A stretch of DNA of 64,000 bases from Roseobacter sp. MED193. GTDB taxonomy: Bacteria > Pseudomonadota > Alphaproteobacteria > Rhodobacterales > Rhodobacteraceae. Below the pieces are notes generated by a model. It was given only the letters and a program-made list of their open reading frames with translations. It had not been told where the DNA came from and did no database searches. Positions within the stretch are counted from its first letter, which is position 1; each line of letters begins with the position of its first letter. Of this stretch, positions 1-7,631 are shown piece after piece. The stretch lies in contig NZ_AANB01000013.1 of the NCBI RefSeq assembly GCF_000152965.1, positions 58,981 to 122,980 of the forward strand, given 5' to 3'. Both the position numbers and the translations under genes were made by a program.

Positions 1-164
1 ACGTGCAGCAACAGCAACGCGGAAAACGTCAGGATGATCCGAAAGCCGGAGCCATCCGACCGCTGCGGGGAAAACTTCAGAATGCCCGACAACGCATAAT
101 GATGGACAATTCCCATCAGGATCGCCGCGCATATTCCGACAAACATGGCCATCAACTCGGTCAT
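1..164 (-). CDS. Partial small membrane protein (N-terminus only)
   Basis: A reverse-strand frame opens with ATG at 164 and runs off the left edge of the window, giving about 54 residues. Two hydrophobic stretches (roughly residues 4-20 and 38-54) flank a short polar loop, which indicates a membrane protein with at least two helices. I do not recognise the family with certainty; the layout is compatible with the first helices of a small two-helix ion channel, but the pore region would lie outside the window. It is on the same strand as the rhodanese gene downstream of it and separated from it by about 90 bp. Confidence 0.45.
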   Translation of the reverse strand, partial: MTELMAMFVGICAAILMGIVHHYALSGILKFSPQRSDGSGFRIILTFSALLLLH

Positions 165-253
165 ACCCCCAAACCCGTCTTCCTATTCAAACAGGTCAAT
201 CTGACCATACATCAGGCTTTTTAGCACAACTGGACCGATTGATTCTTCACAGG

Positions 254-727
254 TCAGGCCAACGCGGGGGGCAACCCGTTCAGGGCGACATCCACCGGAA
301 CGGTCGGCAAGTTCGATGCGATCCAGCCAGGCCCTTCGCCTGATCCCAACATCCCTTCCGAGATATCGGCGTAGCCCGAATAACCAGCTTGTCTTAACGC
401 TCGAAGCAGCGATGCGGAGCGTCCGCCAGTGGCGCAGATCAGTCCAACGGTGCGATCACCGCTCAGTTCCTTCGCCCTGAACAATCGGTCCGGAAAACCG
501 GACGCGTGCATGCTTATCGGCCATACACCAGCACCTACGCCGGTTTCTTGCCACTCTTCGCGCGTTCTGACATCGATGATCCGCGCCGTATCCGATAGAA
601 GCGCGTCAAAGGCATTCTCTGCCGACCAGACAGATCGGCTCTGCGCCAGCAGCGGTGACGCCGTGACGGTCAGCACCGTCATATGAGCACCCATAACGAA
701 ACGGCGCCGGTTCAAATCAAGAGCCAT
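254..727 (-). CDS. Exported rhodanese-like sulfurtransferase
   Basis: A 157-residue protein with an N-terminal export signal (RRRF near residue 7, twin-arginine-like, then a hydrophobic stretch ending near LLAQS at residue 30) and one rhodanese domain. The active-site loop CATGGRS starts at Cys98, and the conserved IDVRTREEW segment is at residues 50-59. Rhodanese domains carry sulfur as a persulfide; the periplasmic substrate here is unknown. The ATG at 727 was chosen because GGATGAGG lies about 9 bases upstream; a longer frame to 880 has no such site and would bury the signal peptide. It is transcribed divergently from the two-component operon across a promoter region with operator-like repeats, so it is probably part of that regulon. 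Confidence 0.85.
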   Translation of the reverse strand: MALDLNRRRFVMGAHMTVLTVTASPLLAQSRSVWSAENAFDALLSDTARIIDVRTREEWQETGVGAGVWPISMHASGFPDRLFRAKELSGDRTVGLICATGGRSASLLRALRQAGYSGYADISEGMLGSGEGPGWIASNLPTVPVDVALNGLPPALA

Positions 728-821
728 ATTCGAAAACCTCATCCTTTGATCGGTTGCGATCCCAAAGGTCACATAACATGCCGGCGACGCTACCCGGGAG
801 CACGACACGGTGCAGGCACAG

Positions 822-873
822 ATTTGTATCCATCTGTAGCAAGGGAATGACCTGATACAAATGGCTACAATTC
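822..873. promoter_or_regulatory. Divergent promoter region with two OmpR-type repeats
   Basis: The 188-bp gap between the rhodanese and response-regulator genes contains two copies of one motif. TACAGATGGATACA reads on the minus strand at 838-825, and TACAAATGGCTACA reads on the plus strand at 856-869. Each is a pair of TACA half-sites six bases apart, the direct-repeat architecture bound by OmpR/PhoB-family dimers. A third copy lies at 10412-10425. I infer binding and autoregulation by the adjacent response regulator; the sequence shows only the repeats. Confidence 0.55.
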
Positions 874-915
874 TGCCCATGAAACACGATGCAACGATGA
901 TTTAGGAAAGACACC

Positions 916-1638
916 ATGGGACCGCCACCTCATATCCTTATCGTGGATGACCACGCACAGATACGTGAAAGCGTCGCGCGCTTTCTGGAGAAGAACGGAA
1001 TGCGCACGACCGTCGCCAGGGATGCCGTGGAGATGGATGCCAAGCTGGCCACCGGTCACTTCGACCTCCTCGTGCTCGATGTCATGATGCCGGGCGAGGA
1101 CGGCTTGTCGGTCTGCCGCAGACTTGCGCCAGAGGGTGATCTTCCGATCATCATGCTGACGGCGCTTGGTGAGGAAACGGATCGGATCGTGGGGCTGGAA
1201 ATCGGTGCGGACGATTATCTCGCCAAGCCGTTCAATCCACGAGAACTGCTGGCCCGCATCAAGTCGGTACTCCGGCGAAGCAACCGCGATGAACCCGTGG
1301 CCGGAACCCTGGCTGGGAGGAAGGTTTGTTTTGCGCATTGGGTACTGGATACCGACCGACAGGTACTGATTGACGAGGCCGCAACCGAAACGCCTTTGAC
1401 GACTTCTGAGTTCAAATTACTGGCGGTCCTGCTGGAACGCGCGAGGATGGTGCTCAGTCGTGACCAGTTGCTTGACCTGACCGCTGGTCGGACCGCTGGC
1501 CCGATGGACCGCACCATCGACAATCAAATCAGCCGTCTCCGCCGCAAGATCGAGCCGGATGTATTGCGACCGAGTGTCATCAAGACTGTGCGGAATGGCG
1601 GATACTGTTTGGCTGCCGACGTCGAGGATGCGACATGA
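916..1638 (+). CDS. OmpR/PhoB-family response regulator
   Basis: A 240-residue two-domain regulator. The receiver domain (about residues 5-118) has the acidic pair Asp11/Asp12, the phospho-acceptor Asp55 in LVLDVMMPGEDG, a Thr in IMLTA and Lys in LAKPFN. The C-terminal winged helix (about 140-235) ends with the typical RLRRKIE...IKTVRNGGY segment. It is translationally coupled to the histidine kinase by an ATGATG overlap at its stop codon. Its position at the head of a ccm and copper-associated block suggests it senses metal or envelope redox stress; the signal itself cannot be read from sequence. It is probably autoregulated through the TACA repeats just upstream. Confidence 0.93.
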   Translation: MGPPPHILIVDDHAQIRESVARFLEKNGMRTTVARDAVEMDAKLATGHFDLLVLDVMMPGEDGLSVCRRLAPEGDLPIIMLTALGEETDRIVGLEIGADDYLAKPFNPRELLARIKSVLRRSNRDEPVAGTLAGRKVCFAHWVLDTDRQVLIDEAATETPLTTSEFKLLAVLLERARMVLSRDQLLDLTAGRTAGPMDRTIDNQISRLRRKIEPDVLRPSVIKTVRNGGYCLAADVEDAT

Positions 1639-3104
1639 TGTGGCGTGCGATGAGCTCTCTCAGCGGACAATTGATCCTGCTTGTGGTCGCGGCGCTTGTC
1701 GTGGCCCAAGCAATCAGCCTGTTCCTCTTCGCTGACGAGCGCAGCCTCGCCATCCGTGCTGCTTTGGGGTTCGAGGCTGCTGGACGCGCAGCGAATGTGG
1801 CGCGGTTGATCGAAGAGGCCCCGTTGGACCTGCAGGACTCCATCCTTCGCGCAGCAAATTCACCACTTATCCGGTTTGATCTGTCAGACGCTCCGAGTGT
1901 GGAACACACCAGTCATTCGCATGGCGACCTTGTTGAAGGGCGTATCCGTGCGCTAATGGACGATAGCTACAGCCGCGATATTCGCGTTGAACTGCACGAG
2001 ATCGAGGGCGAATTGAGGCCCTTGCCCAATCTTTCTGACGAAATGACGGAAATGCATCTCGCGATGATGCGCGGAGAGTTGACAGCGGTTGAAATGAACC
2101 TGTCGATCGCGATCAAGGGGGCGCGTTGGCTAAATGTCGGAACGCGGTTCGAGCGTCCGCCGATCCAATGGCCATTCTACTCGATGCTGACCTTCGGGAT
2201 TTCCGCCGGACTGCTTTTGGTGGCGATTTTCTGGTTTGTCATGACGCGCCTGACGCGTCCTTTGCGGCACCTATCGAAGGCCGCGGACCATCTTGGCCGG
2301 GGCGAGGACGTGCCTGAATTGACCGTCGCGGGGCCGACCGAGGTCAGGGATCTGACCGTTGCCTTCAACCGCATGCAACGACGGCTGACCCGGTTCGTCA
2401 GTGATCGGACACGTATGCTCGCAGCCCTTGGCCACGATTTACGCTCGCCGTTGACTGCTATGCGTGTCCGCGCGGAGCTGGTTGACGAAGAAGAGACGCG
2501 GGACAGCCTCATCGCATCGGTCGAAGAGATGCAGAGTATGGTCGAAGCGACGCTCACCTTTGCACGCGGCCTTACCGGATCCGAGGGTGCTGAAGTGGTC
2601 GATCTGCGCAATTTTCTGGACAGCTTGTGCAGCGATATGGCGGCACACTGCACCTTTGCCCCGAGTGATGATGTTGCCGTGCGGCTTCGACCCAACGCGT
2701 TCCGAAGGGCACTGAGGAACTTGCTTGAGAACGCCGTTCGCTACGGTGGTGCCGCAAAAGTCAGCTGGGCGACCCACGGTTCGAACCTCGTACTCAACAT
2801 CGATGACAATGGGCCCGGCATTCCCGTCGACCAGTTGGAAAAGGTCTTCGATCCCTTCTATCGCCTCGAGCAATCGAGGTCTCTGGAAACGGGCGGTTAT
2901 GGGCTTGGGCTCTCAATCGCGAGGACAATCGTCCAATCCCATGGTGGCGATATCCAGCTGGTCAACCATAACAGCGCGGGTTTGCGGGCCATTGTCACCA
3001 TCCCACTGGATGAAAGCGAACTAATCGAAGGAGAAACAGATGAAACTGAAAACGCTCATTCCAACGTTGCTGGCCAGCTTGCCCGCCAGCATGGCGCGAG
3101 CTGA
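1635..3104 (+). CDS. Membrane sensor histidine kinase
   Basis: A 489-residue EnvZ/CopS-type kinase. It has a first membrane helix near residues 8-28, a periplasmic sensor of about 150 residues containing a His-rich HTSHSHGD stretch, a second helix near 180-203, a HAMP linker, and a HisKA domain with phospho-acceptor His267 in GHDLRSPLTAMR. An HATPase domain follows with N box (LRNLLENAVRYG), G1 (DDNGPGIP) and G2 (GGYGLGLSIA). The histidines in the periplasmic loop make metal sensing plausible but not shown. The last 65 bases overlap the start of the SHOCT gene in another frame, an unusually long overlap; the C-terminal tail past VTIPLDESE may be dispensable. Confidence 0.92.
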   Translation: MMWRAMSSLSGQLILLVVAALVVAQAISLFLFADERSLAIRAALGFEAAGRAANVARLIEEAPLDLQDSILRAANSPLIRFDLSDAPSVEHTSHSHGDLVEGRIRALMDDSYSRDIRVELHEIEGELRPLPNLSDEMTEMHLAMMRGELTAVEMNLSIAIKGARWLNVGTRFERPPIQWPFYSMLTFGISAGLLLVAIFWFVMTRLTRPLRHLSKAADHLGRGEDVPELTVAGPTEVRDLTVAFNRMQRRLTRFVSDRTRMLAALGHDLRSPLTAMRVRAELVDEEETRDSLIASVEEMQSMVEATLTFARGLTGSEGAEVVDLRNFLDSLCSDMAAHCTFAPSDDVAVRLRPNAFRRALRNLLENAVRYGGAAKVSWATHGSNLVLNIDDNGPGIPVDQLEKVFDPFYRLEQSRSLETGGYGLGLSIARTIVQSHGGDIQLVNHNSAGLRAIVTIPLDESELIEGETDETENAHSNVAGQLARQHGAS

Positions 3105-3345
3105 TGGTCCAGGCTCCTGGACAGGTCACATGTGGGGCGGAGGCTATGGCTTTATGGGCGGCTTCATGATGCTCGCCTTCTGGGGCGCCGTGATCGCATT
3201 GATCGTGTTTCTGGTACTCAGGCTGCGGGACAATGGCACCCGTCCCCCGGACTCGGACGCGCAGGAAGCGCTCCGGCGCCGCTTTGCGAATGGGGAAATC
3301 GACGAAGAAGAGTTTCGCCGACTGAAAGCAACGCTCGACGAATAG
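3040..3345 (+). CDS. Small membrane protein with SHOCT domain
   Basis: A 101-residue protein with a signal-like N-terminus, a Gly/Met/Trp-rich segment (HMWGGGYGFMGGFMM, about residues 28-42), one membrane helix (about 44-62) and a C-terminal SHOCT helix pair (EALRRRFANGEIDEEEFRRL). SHOCT domains are short oligomerisation-type modules; proteins of this layout are frequent beside metal-resistance genes. AAGGAG precedes the ATG at 3040. The gene starts inside the end of the histidine kinase and is followed after 64 bp by ccmF, so it is likely co-transcribed with both. No precise function is known. Confidence 0.75.
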   Translation: MKLKTLIPTLLASLPASMARADGPGSWTGHMWGGGYGFMGGFMMLAFWGAVIALIVFLVLRLRDNGTRPPDSDAQEALRRRFANGEIDEEEFRRLKATLDE

Positions 3346-3409
3346 TCCACATTGCGGATTTGAACTCCGTACCACGCGACGCCACCAACCTTAGATAGGA
3401 AAGAACGCC

Positions 3410-5410
3410 ATGGTCCCGGAAATCGGTCACTTCGCACTGGCCCTCGCGCTGGCCCTCGCACTTGTTCAAAGTGTTCTGCCGATTGCGGGGGCGTCACGCG
3501 GAAATACCGTCTGGATGAAATCCGCCCAGGCGACAGCCCTTGGTCAGGTGCTGTTTGTGAGCATTGCCTTCGCAGCGCTGATGCAGGCTTTCATCGTCAG
3601 CGATTTCACCGTCAGGAACGTCGTCGAGAATTCCCATTCGCTAAAGCCGATGCTTTACAAGGTTGCGGGAACCTGGGGCAGCCATGAAGGATCGCTTCTG
3701 CTCTGGATTTTGATCCTTGCGGTATTCGGCGCGGGGGTTGCCTGGTTCGGATCGAATATCCCGGCCGAAACCAAGGCGCGCACCCTGTCGGTTCAGGCGT
3801 GGATCAGTGTCGGCTTCCTGACGTTTCTGCTGCTGACGTCGAACCCGTTCGATCGGGTGTTCCCGCCGCCGCTCGATGGCAATGACCTGAACCCGTTGCT
3901 TCAGGACATGGGTCTCGCCATGCACCCGCCGCTCTTGTATTTCGGGTATGTCGGTTTCTCCATCGTGTTTTCCTTTGCCGTTGCGGCTCTTCTGGAAGGG
4001 CGCGTCGATCCAGCCTGGGCCAGATGGGTCCGCCCGTGGACATTGGCCGCGTGGGTCAGCCTTACGGCAGGTATCGCTCTTGGATCGTGGTGGGCCTATT
4101 ATGAACTGGGCTGGGGCGGCTGGTGGTTCTGGGATCCGGTCGAGAATGTAAGCTTCATGCCCTGGCTTCTGGGCACGGCGCTGCTGCATTCCGCCATCGT
4201 CACCGAAAAGCGCGACGCGTTCAAAAGCTGGACCATCCTGCTTGCCATCCTGACTTTCTCGCTTTCACTGCTCGGGACGTTCATCGTCCGATCCGGCCTG
4301 CTGACATCCGTGCATGCCTTCGCCGTCGATCCGGAGCGCGGGCTTTACATTCTGGGTCTGCTGGCCGTGTCCATCGGTGGGTCGCTGGCGCTCTACGCCT
4401 GGCGGGCGCCCGAAATGGAGCCGGGTGGTCTGTTTCGCCCGATCAGCCGCGAAGCCGGGCTGCTCGTGAACAACCTCATTCTGGCCGCCGCTACGGGAAC
4501 GGTCCTGTTCGGGACGCTTTATCCGCTGATCCTAGAGGCTGTCACGGGGGACAAGATCTCGGTGGGTCCACCTTTCTTCAACGCGGCCTTCATTCCGATG
4601 ATGCTGGCGCTGGTCGTGTTCATGGGTCTTGGTCCATTCCTGTCATGGAAGCGGGCTGATATCGCCGGTTTGCTCGATCGCATTCGGTTCGTGGCCGTGC
4701 TGGCGGTCATCGCAGCCTCGGCCGCGTGGTATCTTCTGAATGGCGGGCCGATCATGGCCTATCTTGCCATCCTCGGCGCAGCGTGGCTGCTTTTTGCGAC
4801 CCTACGGGAATGGGCGCTACGCATCCGTCTGTTCGAGGTTTCCCTTGCGGAGAGCGCGAGACGCGCGCGCAACTTGCCACGCGCCTCTCACGGTATGACG
4901 CTTGCCCATGCCGGCGTCGCTGTGTTGATGATGGGGATGATCGGCTCGACCGGATGGAAGAGTGAGGAGATCGTCTTTGCCGCCCCCGGGACCGAAGTCA
5001 CGATCGCCGGGTTCGACATCACCTTCGAAGGGGCCGCAAAGGTTCAAGGGCCGAACTACATCGCGGATCGCGGCACCCTTGTGGTGCGTCGGGATGGCGA
5101 ATTGGTCACGACACTTTTCCCGGAACGCCGGTATTACCCGGTCGCGGAAAGTCAGACGACGGAGTCGGCCATCCGGTCCACATTGGCGGGTGATCTCTAT
5201 ACGTCGATTGCAACGCCAGCCTCCGATCAAGTGAACAACGCCGGAGCCTGGACCCTGCGGATCCTCTATGAACCGCTCGTCAACCTGATCTGGATCGGCT
5301 CGATCTTGCTGGTGATCGGTGGCTGTTTGTCCTTGTCGGATCGCCGTTTGAGGGTCGGGGCGCCGCGCCGCGCCAAACAGCCAGCCAGCGATGCTGTTCC
5401 TGCCGAGTAG
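3410..5410 (+). CDS. ccmF: Cytochrome c heme lyase subunit CcmF
   Basis: A 666-residue polytopic membrane protein matching the usual CcmF length. The tryptophan-rich WWD heme-handling motif is present (WGGWWFWDPVENVSFMPW, about residues 236-253), with many helices on both sides and a large periplasmic loop near the C-terminus before the last helix. In System I maturation CcmF works with CcmH and CcmI to attach heme from CcmE to the CxxCH cysteines of apocytochrome c. AGGAAAG lies just upstream of the ATG. It starts the block ccmF-ccmG-ccmH-ccmI; ccmA-E are not in the window. Confidence 0.95.
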   Translation: MVPEIGHFALALALALALVQSVLPIAGASRGNTVWMKSAQATALGQVLFVSIAFAALMQAFIVSDFTVRNVVENSHSLKPMLYKVAGTWGSHEGSLLLWILILAVFGAGVAWFGSNIPAETKARTLSVQAWISVGFLTFLLLTSNPFDRVFPPPLDGNDLNPLLQDMGLAMHPPLLYFGYVGFSIVFSFAVAALLEGRVDPAWARWVRPWTLAAWVSLTAGIALGSWWAYYELGWGGWWFWDPVENVSFMPWLLGTALLHSAIVTEKRDAFKSWTILLAILTFSLSLLGTFIVRSGLLTSVHAFAVDPERGLYILGLLAVSIGGSLALYAWRAPEMEPGGLFRPISREAGLLVNNLILAAATGTVLFGTLYPLILEAVTGDKISVGPPFFNAAFIPMMLALVVFMGLGPFLSWKRADIAGLLDRIRFVAVLAVIAASAAWYLLNGGPIMAYLAILGAAWLLFATLREWALRIRLFEVSLAESARRARNLPRASHGMTLAHAGVAVLMMGMIGSTGWKSEEIVFAAPGTEVTIAGFDITFEGAAKVQGPNYIADRGTLVVRRDGELVTTLFPERRYYPVAESQTTESAIRSTLAGDLYTSIATPASDQVNNAGAWTLRILYEPLVNLIWIGSILLVIGGCLSLSDRRLRVGAPRRAKQPASDAVPAE

Positions 5411-5418
5411 GAGAGAAA

Positions 5419-5985
5419 ATGAAACGTCTCATTGCCGGGCTGCCGTTTATTGCGGCGGTCATATTCGGGGGGTTTTTTCTCTGGGGGCTCAATCCCGAGC
5501 GGGATCCCAACGAGATCCCTTCCGTCCTGATCTCGCAACCCGCCCCGGCGTTCGACCTCGATCCCGTGCCAGGGTTGGAGACACCCGGCCTGGCCCGAAG
5601 CGATCTTGTCGGCAACGAACGACCGGTCGTGGTCAATGTCTTTGCGTCCTGGTGCGTGCCCTGCCGCGCGGAGCATGCCGTGTTGACACGCTTTGTCGAA
5701 CGCGAGGGAATGCGGTTGTTCGGCATCAACTACAAAGACAAACCAGAGGATGCCGTGAAGTGGCTCAAAGACCTCGGCAATCCCTACGAGCGGATCGGGT
5801 CCGACCTGTCGGGCCGCACCGGGATCGAATGGGGCCTGTCGGGCGTGCCGGAAACCTTCATCGTCGATGGCGATGGCACCGTTTTGTTTCGCTATGTCGG
5901 GCCGGTCGTGGGTCCGGACGCCGTCGAACGGTTCACGCAAGCCCTGAAGCAGGCAGGCGCACTGCCAAATGGAGCAGCATCATGA
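5419..5985 (+). CDS. ccmG: Thiol:disulfide interchange protein CcmG (DsbE)
   Basis: A 188-residue membrane-anchored thioredoxin-fold protein. It has an N-terminal signal anchor (about residues 3-24), the redox motif WCVPC near residue 76 and the cis-Pro loop GVPETF near 143. CcmG keeps the apocytochrome cysteines and CcmH reduced in the periplasm; it usually draws electrons from a DsbD- or CcdA-type membrane reductase, and a DsbD-like gene lies convergently downstream at 7632-9761. GGAGAG precedes the ATG. Its stop codon overlaps the ATG of ccmH (ATGA). Confidence 0.94.
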   Translation: MKRLIAGLPFIAAVIFGGFFLWGLNPERDPNEIPSVLISQPAPAFDLDPVPGLETPGLARSDLVGNERPVVVNVFASWCVPCRAEHAVLTRFVEREGMRLFGINYKDKPEDAVKWLKDLGNPYERIGSDLSGRTGIEWGLSGVPETFIVDGDGTVLFRYVGPVVGPDAVERFTQALKQAGALPNGAAS

Positions 5986-6455
5986 GACAGTTGATTTTCG
6001 CATTTTGCATCGGGCTCTTTCCCTTTGCCGCCAATGCGGTGGAACCGGACGAAATGCTGACCGACCCGGTATTGGAACAGCGTGCGCGGGGGATTTCCAA
6101 GGATCTGCGATGCGTCGTCTGTCAAAATCAGGACATCGACAGCTCGAACGCGGGTGTGGCGCGGGACTTGCGTCTGCTCGTACGCGAGCGCTTGGTCGCC
6201 GGAGACAGTGACACCGAGGTGATCGAATATATTCGGGCGCGGTACGGGGATTACGTGCTGCTCAAACCGCCTCTGGAGCCTGCGACCTACGCGCTTTGGT
6301 TTGCGCCGATCGCTTTCGTTCTGGTCGGGGTTTTCGTTGGTGGTGGGGTACTGATGAGTCGGCGAAAGCAAGAGCCATTTGAAGATTTGGGCTCAGAGGA
6401 TGAGAACACCGTTTCCGAAATTCTCAGACAAAACGAAGCGGGGGATGCGCCATGA
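5982..6455 (+). CDS. ccmH: Cytochrome c maturation protein CcmH
   Basis: A 157-residue protein with a signal peptide, the signature LRCVVCQNQ (about residues 42-50) whose two cysteines handle the apocytochrome thiols, and a C-terminal membrane helix (about 105-125). It corresponds to the short CcmH form, the TPR part being supplied by the separate CcmI. The ATG at 5982 overlaps the ccmG stop, and the gene's own stop overlaps the ATG of ccmI, so the four genes are tightly coupled. Upstream frame extension into ccmG is out-of-frame noise. Confidence 0.94.
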   Translation: MRQLIFAFCIGLFPFAANAVEPDEMLTDPVLEQRARGISKDLRCVVCQNQDIDSSNAGVARDLRLLVRERLVAGDSDTEVIEYIRARYGDYVLLKPPLEPATYALWFAPIAFVLVGVFVGGGVLMSRRKQEPFEDLGSEDENTVSEILRQNEAGDAP

Positions 6456-7603
6456 TCTGGGGTATTTTCGGTTTTTTGACGCTGCTCGCGATCGGAATAG
6501 TCCTCTACCCGCTGCTGCTGTCCAAATCGAACACTCTCACCAGAGGAGATGCGGTACCGGCCATCCTCGCCGATCAGATGCAGGAAATCGAACGAGACAT
6601 GGACCGCGGTTTGATTTCTGAACAAGAAGCTCAAGCAGCCAGACTCGAGATCAAGAAACGGATCCTCGCGACGACCCGCAATTCGGAAGAAAAAGCCGGA
6701 TCGTCCCGTAGTGGTGGCAGAGTCACTCTCGTTGTCGCGTCGGTCCTCGCGCCGGTTATTGCCGCGGGCTACTATCTGACAATGGGATCGCCGGAGGTGC
6801 CTTCAATGGCCTTCGCTGCCCGTGCAGAGGAGCGCGCACAGACTGATGAAGTGACGGCGCTTGCAATACAACTTCGCGAAAGGCTTGTATCCGATCCGAC
6901 CGGCGGCCCCAGCGAAGGGTGGATGCTGTTAGGCCAGACCTATCAGCGCATGGGCAGAGCAGCCGATGCCGTCGCAGCCTTCGAAGTGGTCGCCGAACGG
7001 GAGGATGCCACCTCCGCGACATTCTCCATGCTGGCAGAGGCCGTCGCGGTTGCCAATGACGGCGTTGTTATTCCACGGGCAAAATTGGCCATTGATCGCG
7101 CTTTGGACCTTGACCCATCCAATCCTGCGGCAACCTACTTCGAGTCTCTGTATTATCTCCAGAAAGAAGAGACGCGTAGGGCCTACGAGTTGCTGGTTTC
7201 CCGGCTGGATCAGGAAGAGGCTTACGTTCCATGGATGGAAACCTACGCTTTGCAGATCAACCGGATCGCCGCCGCCGCAGATCTTCCGATCGTCGATCTA
7301 CCCAGCGCGCCGACATCCCCACCCGGCCCGAGTGCGGCAGATGTCGCGGCGGCATCGGAGATGAGTGGCGCGGATCGCGCGGAGTTCATCCGCTCGATGG
7401 TCTCGCGCCTGGCCGAGCGACTTGAGGATGAACCGGTGGATCTGGATGGTTGGATGCGGCTGGCAAACGCCTACGCCGTCCTTCAGGAAGAGGATCGCGC
7501 CATTGAGGCCTACCGTAAGGTTGAAGCGCTGTTGGAGCAGCAGCCCGCCAATGATCCTCGGCGTGCTGCGGTCCGTGACGCGCTCGAGCGGCTCGGCGGC
7601 TGA
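6452..7603 (+). CDS. ccmI: Cytochrome c maturation protein CcmI with TPR repeats
   Basis: A 383-residue apocytochrome c chaperone. It has two N-terminal membrane helices (about residues 3-22 and 92-112) enclosing a cytoplasmic coiled segment rich in Glu/Arg, followed by a periplasmic TPR domain (GWMLLGQTYQRMGRAADA, and near the end GWMRLANAYAVLQEEDRAIEAY). CcmI presents the apocytochrome C-terminus to the CcmFH lyase. It ends the ccm block and is convergent with the DsbD-like gene, with 28 bp between the stops. Confidence 0.93.
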   Translation: MIWGIFGFLTLLAIGIVLYPLLLSKSNTLTRGDAVPAILADQMQEIERDMDRGLISEQEAQAARLEIKKRILATTRNSEEKAGSSRSGGRVTLVVASVLAPVIAAGYYLTMGSPEVPSMAFAARAEERAQTDEVTALAIQLRERLVSDPTGGPSEGWMLLGQTYQRMGRAADAVAAFEVVAEREDATSATFSMLAEAVAVANDGVVIPRAKLAIDRALDLDPSNPAATYFESLYYLQKEETRRAYELLVSRLDQEEAYVPWMETYALQINRIAAAADLPIVDLPSAPTSPPGPSAADVAAASEMSGADRAEFIRSMVSRLAERLEDEPVDLDGWMRLANAYAVLQEEDRAIEAYRKVEALLEQQPANDPRRAAVRDALERLGG

Positions 7604-7631
7604 CTGCTGGTCGGTGTCCCGCCCGGGCAGG

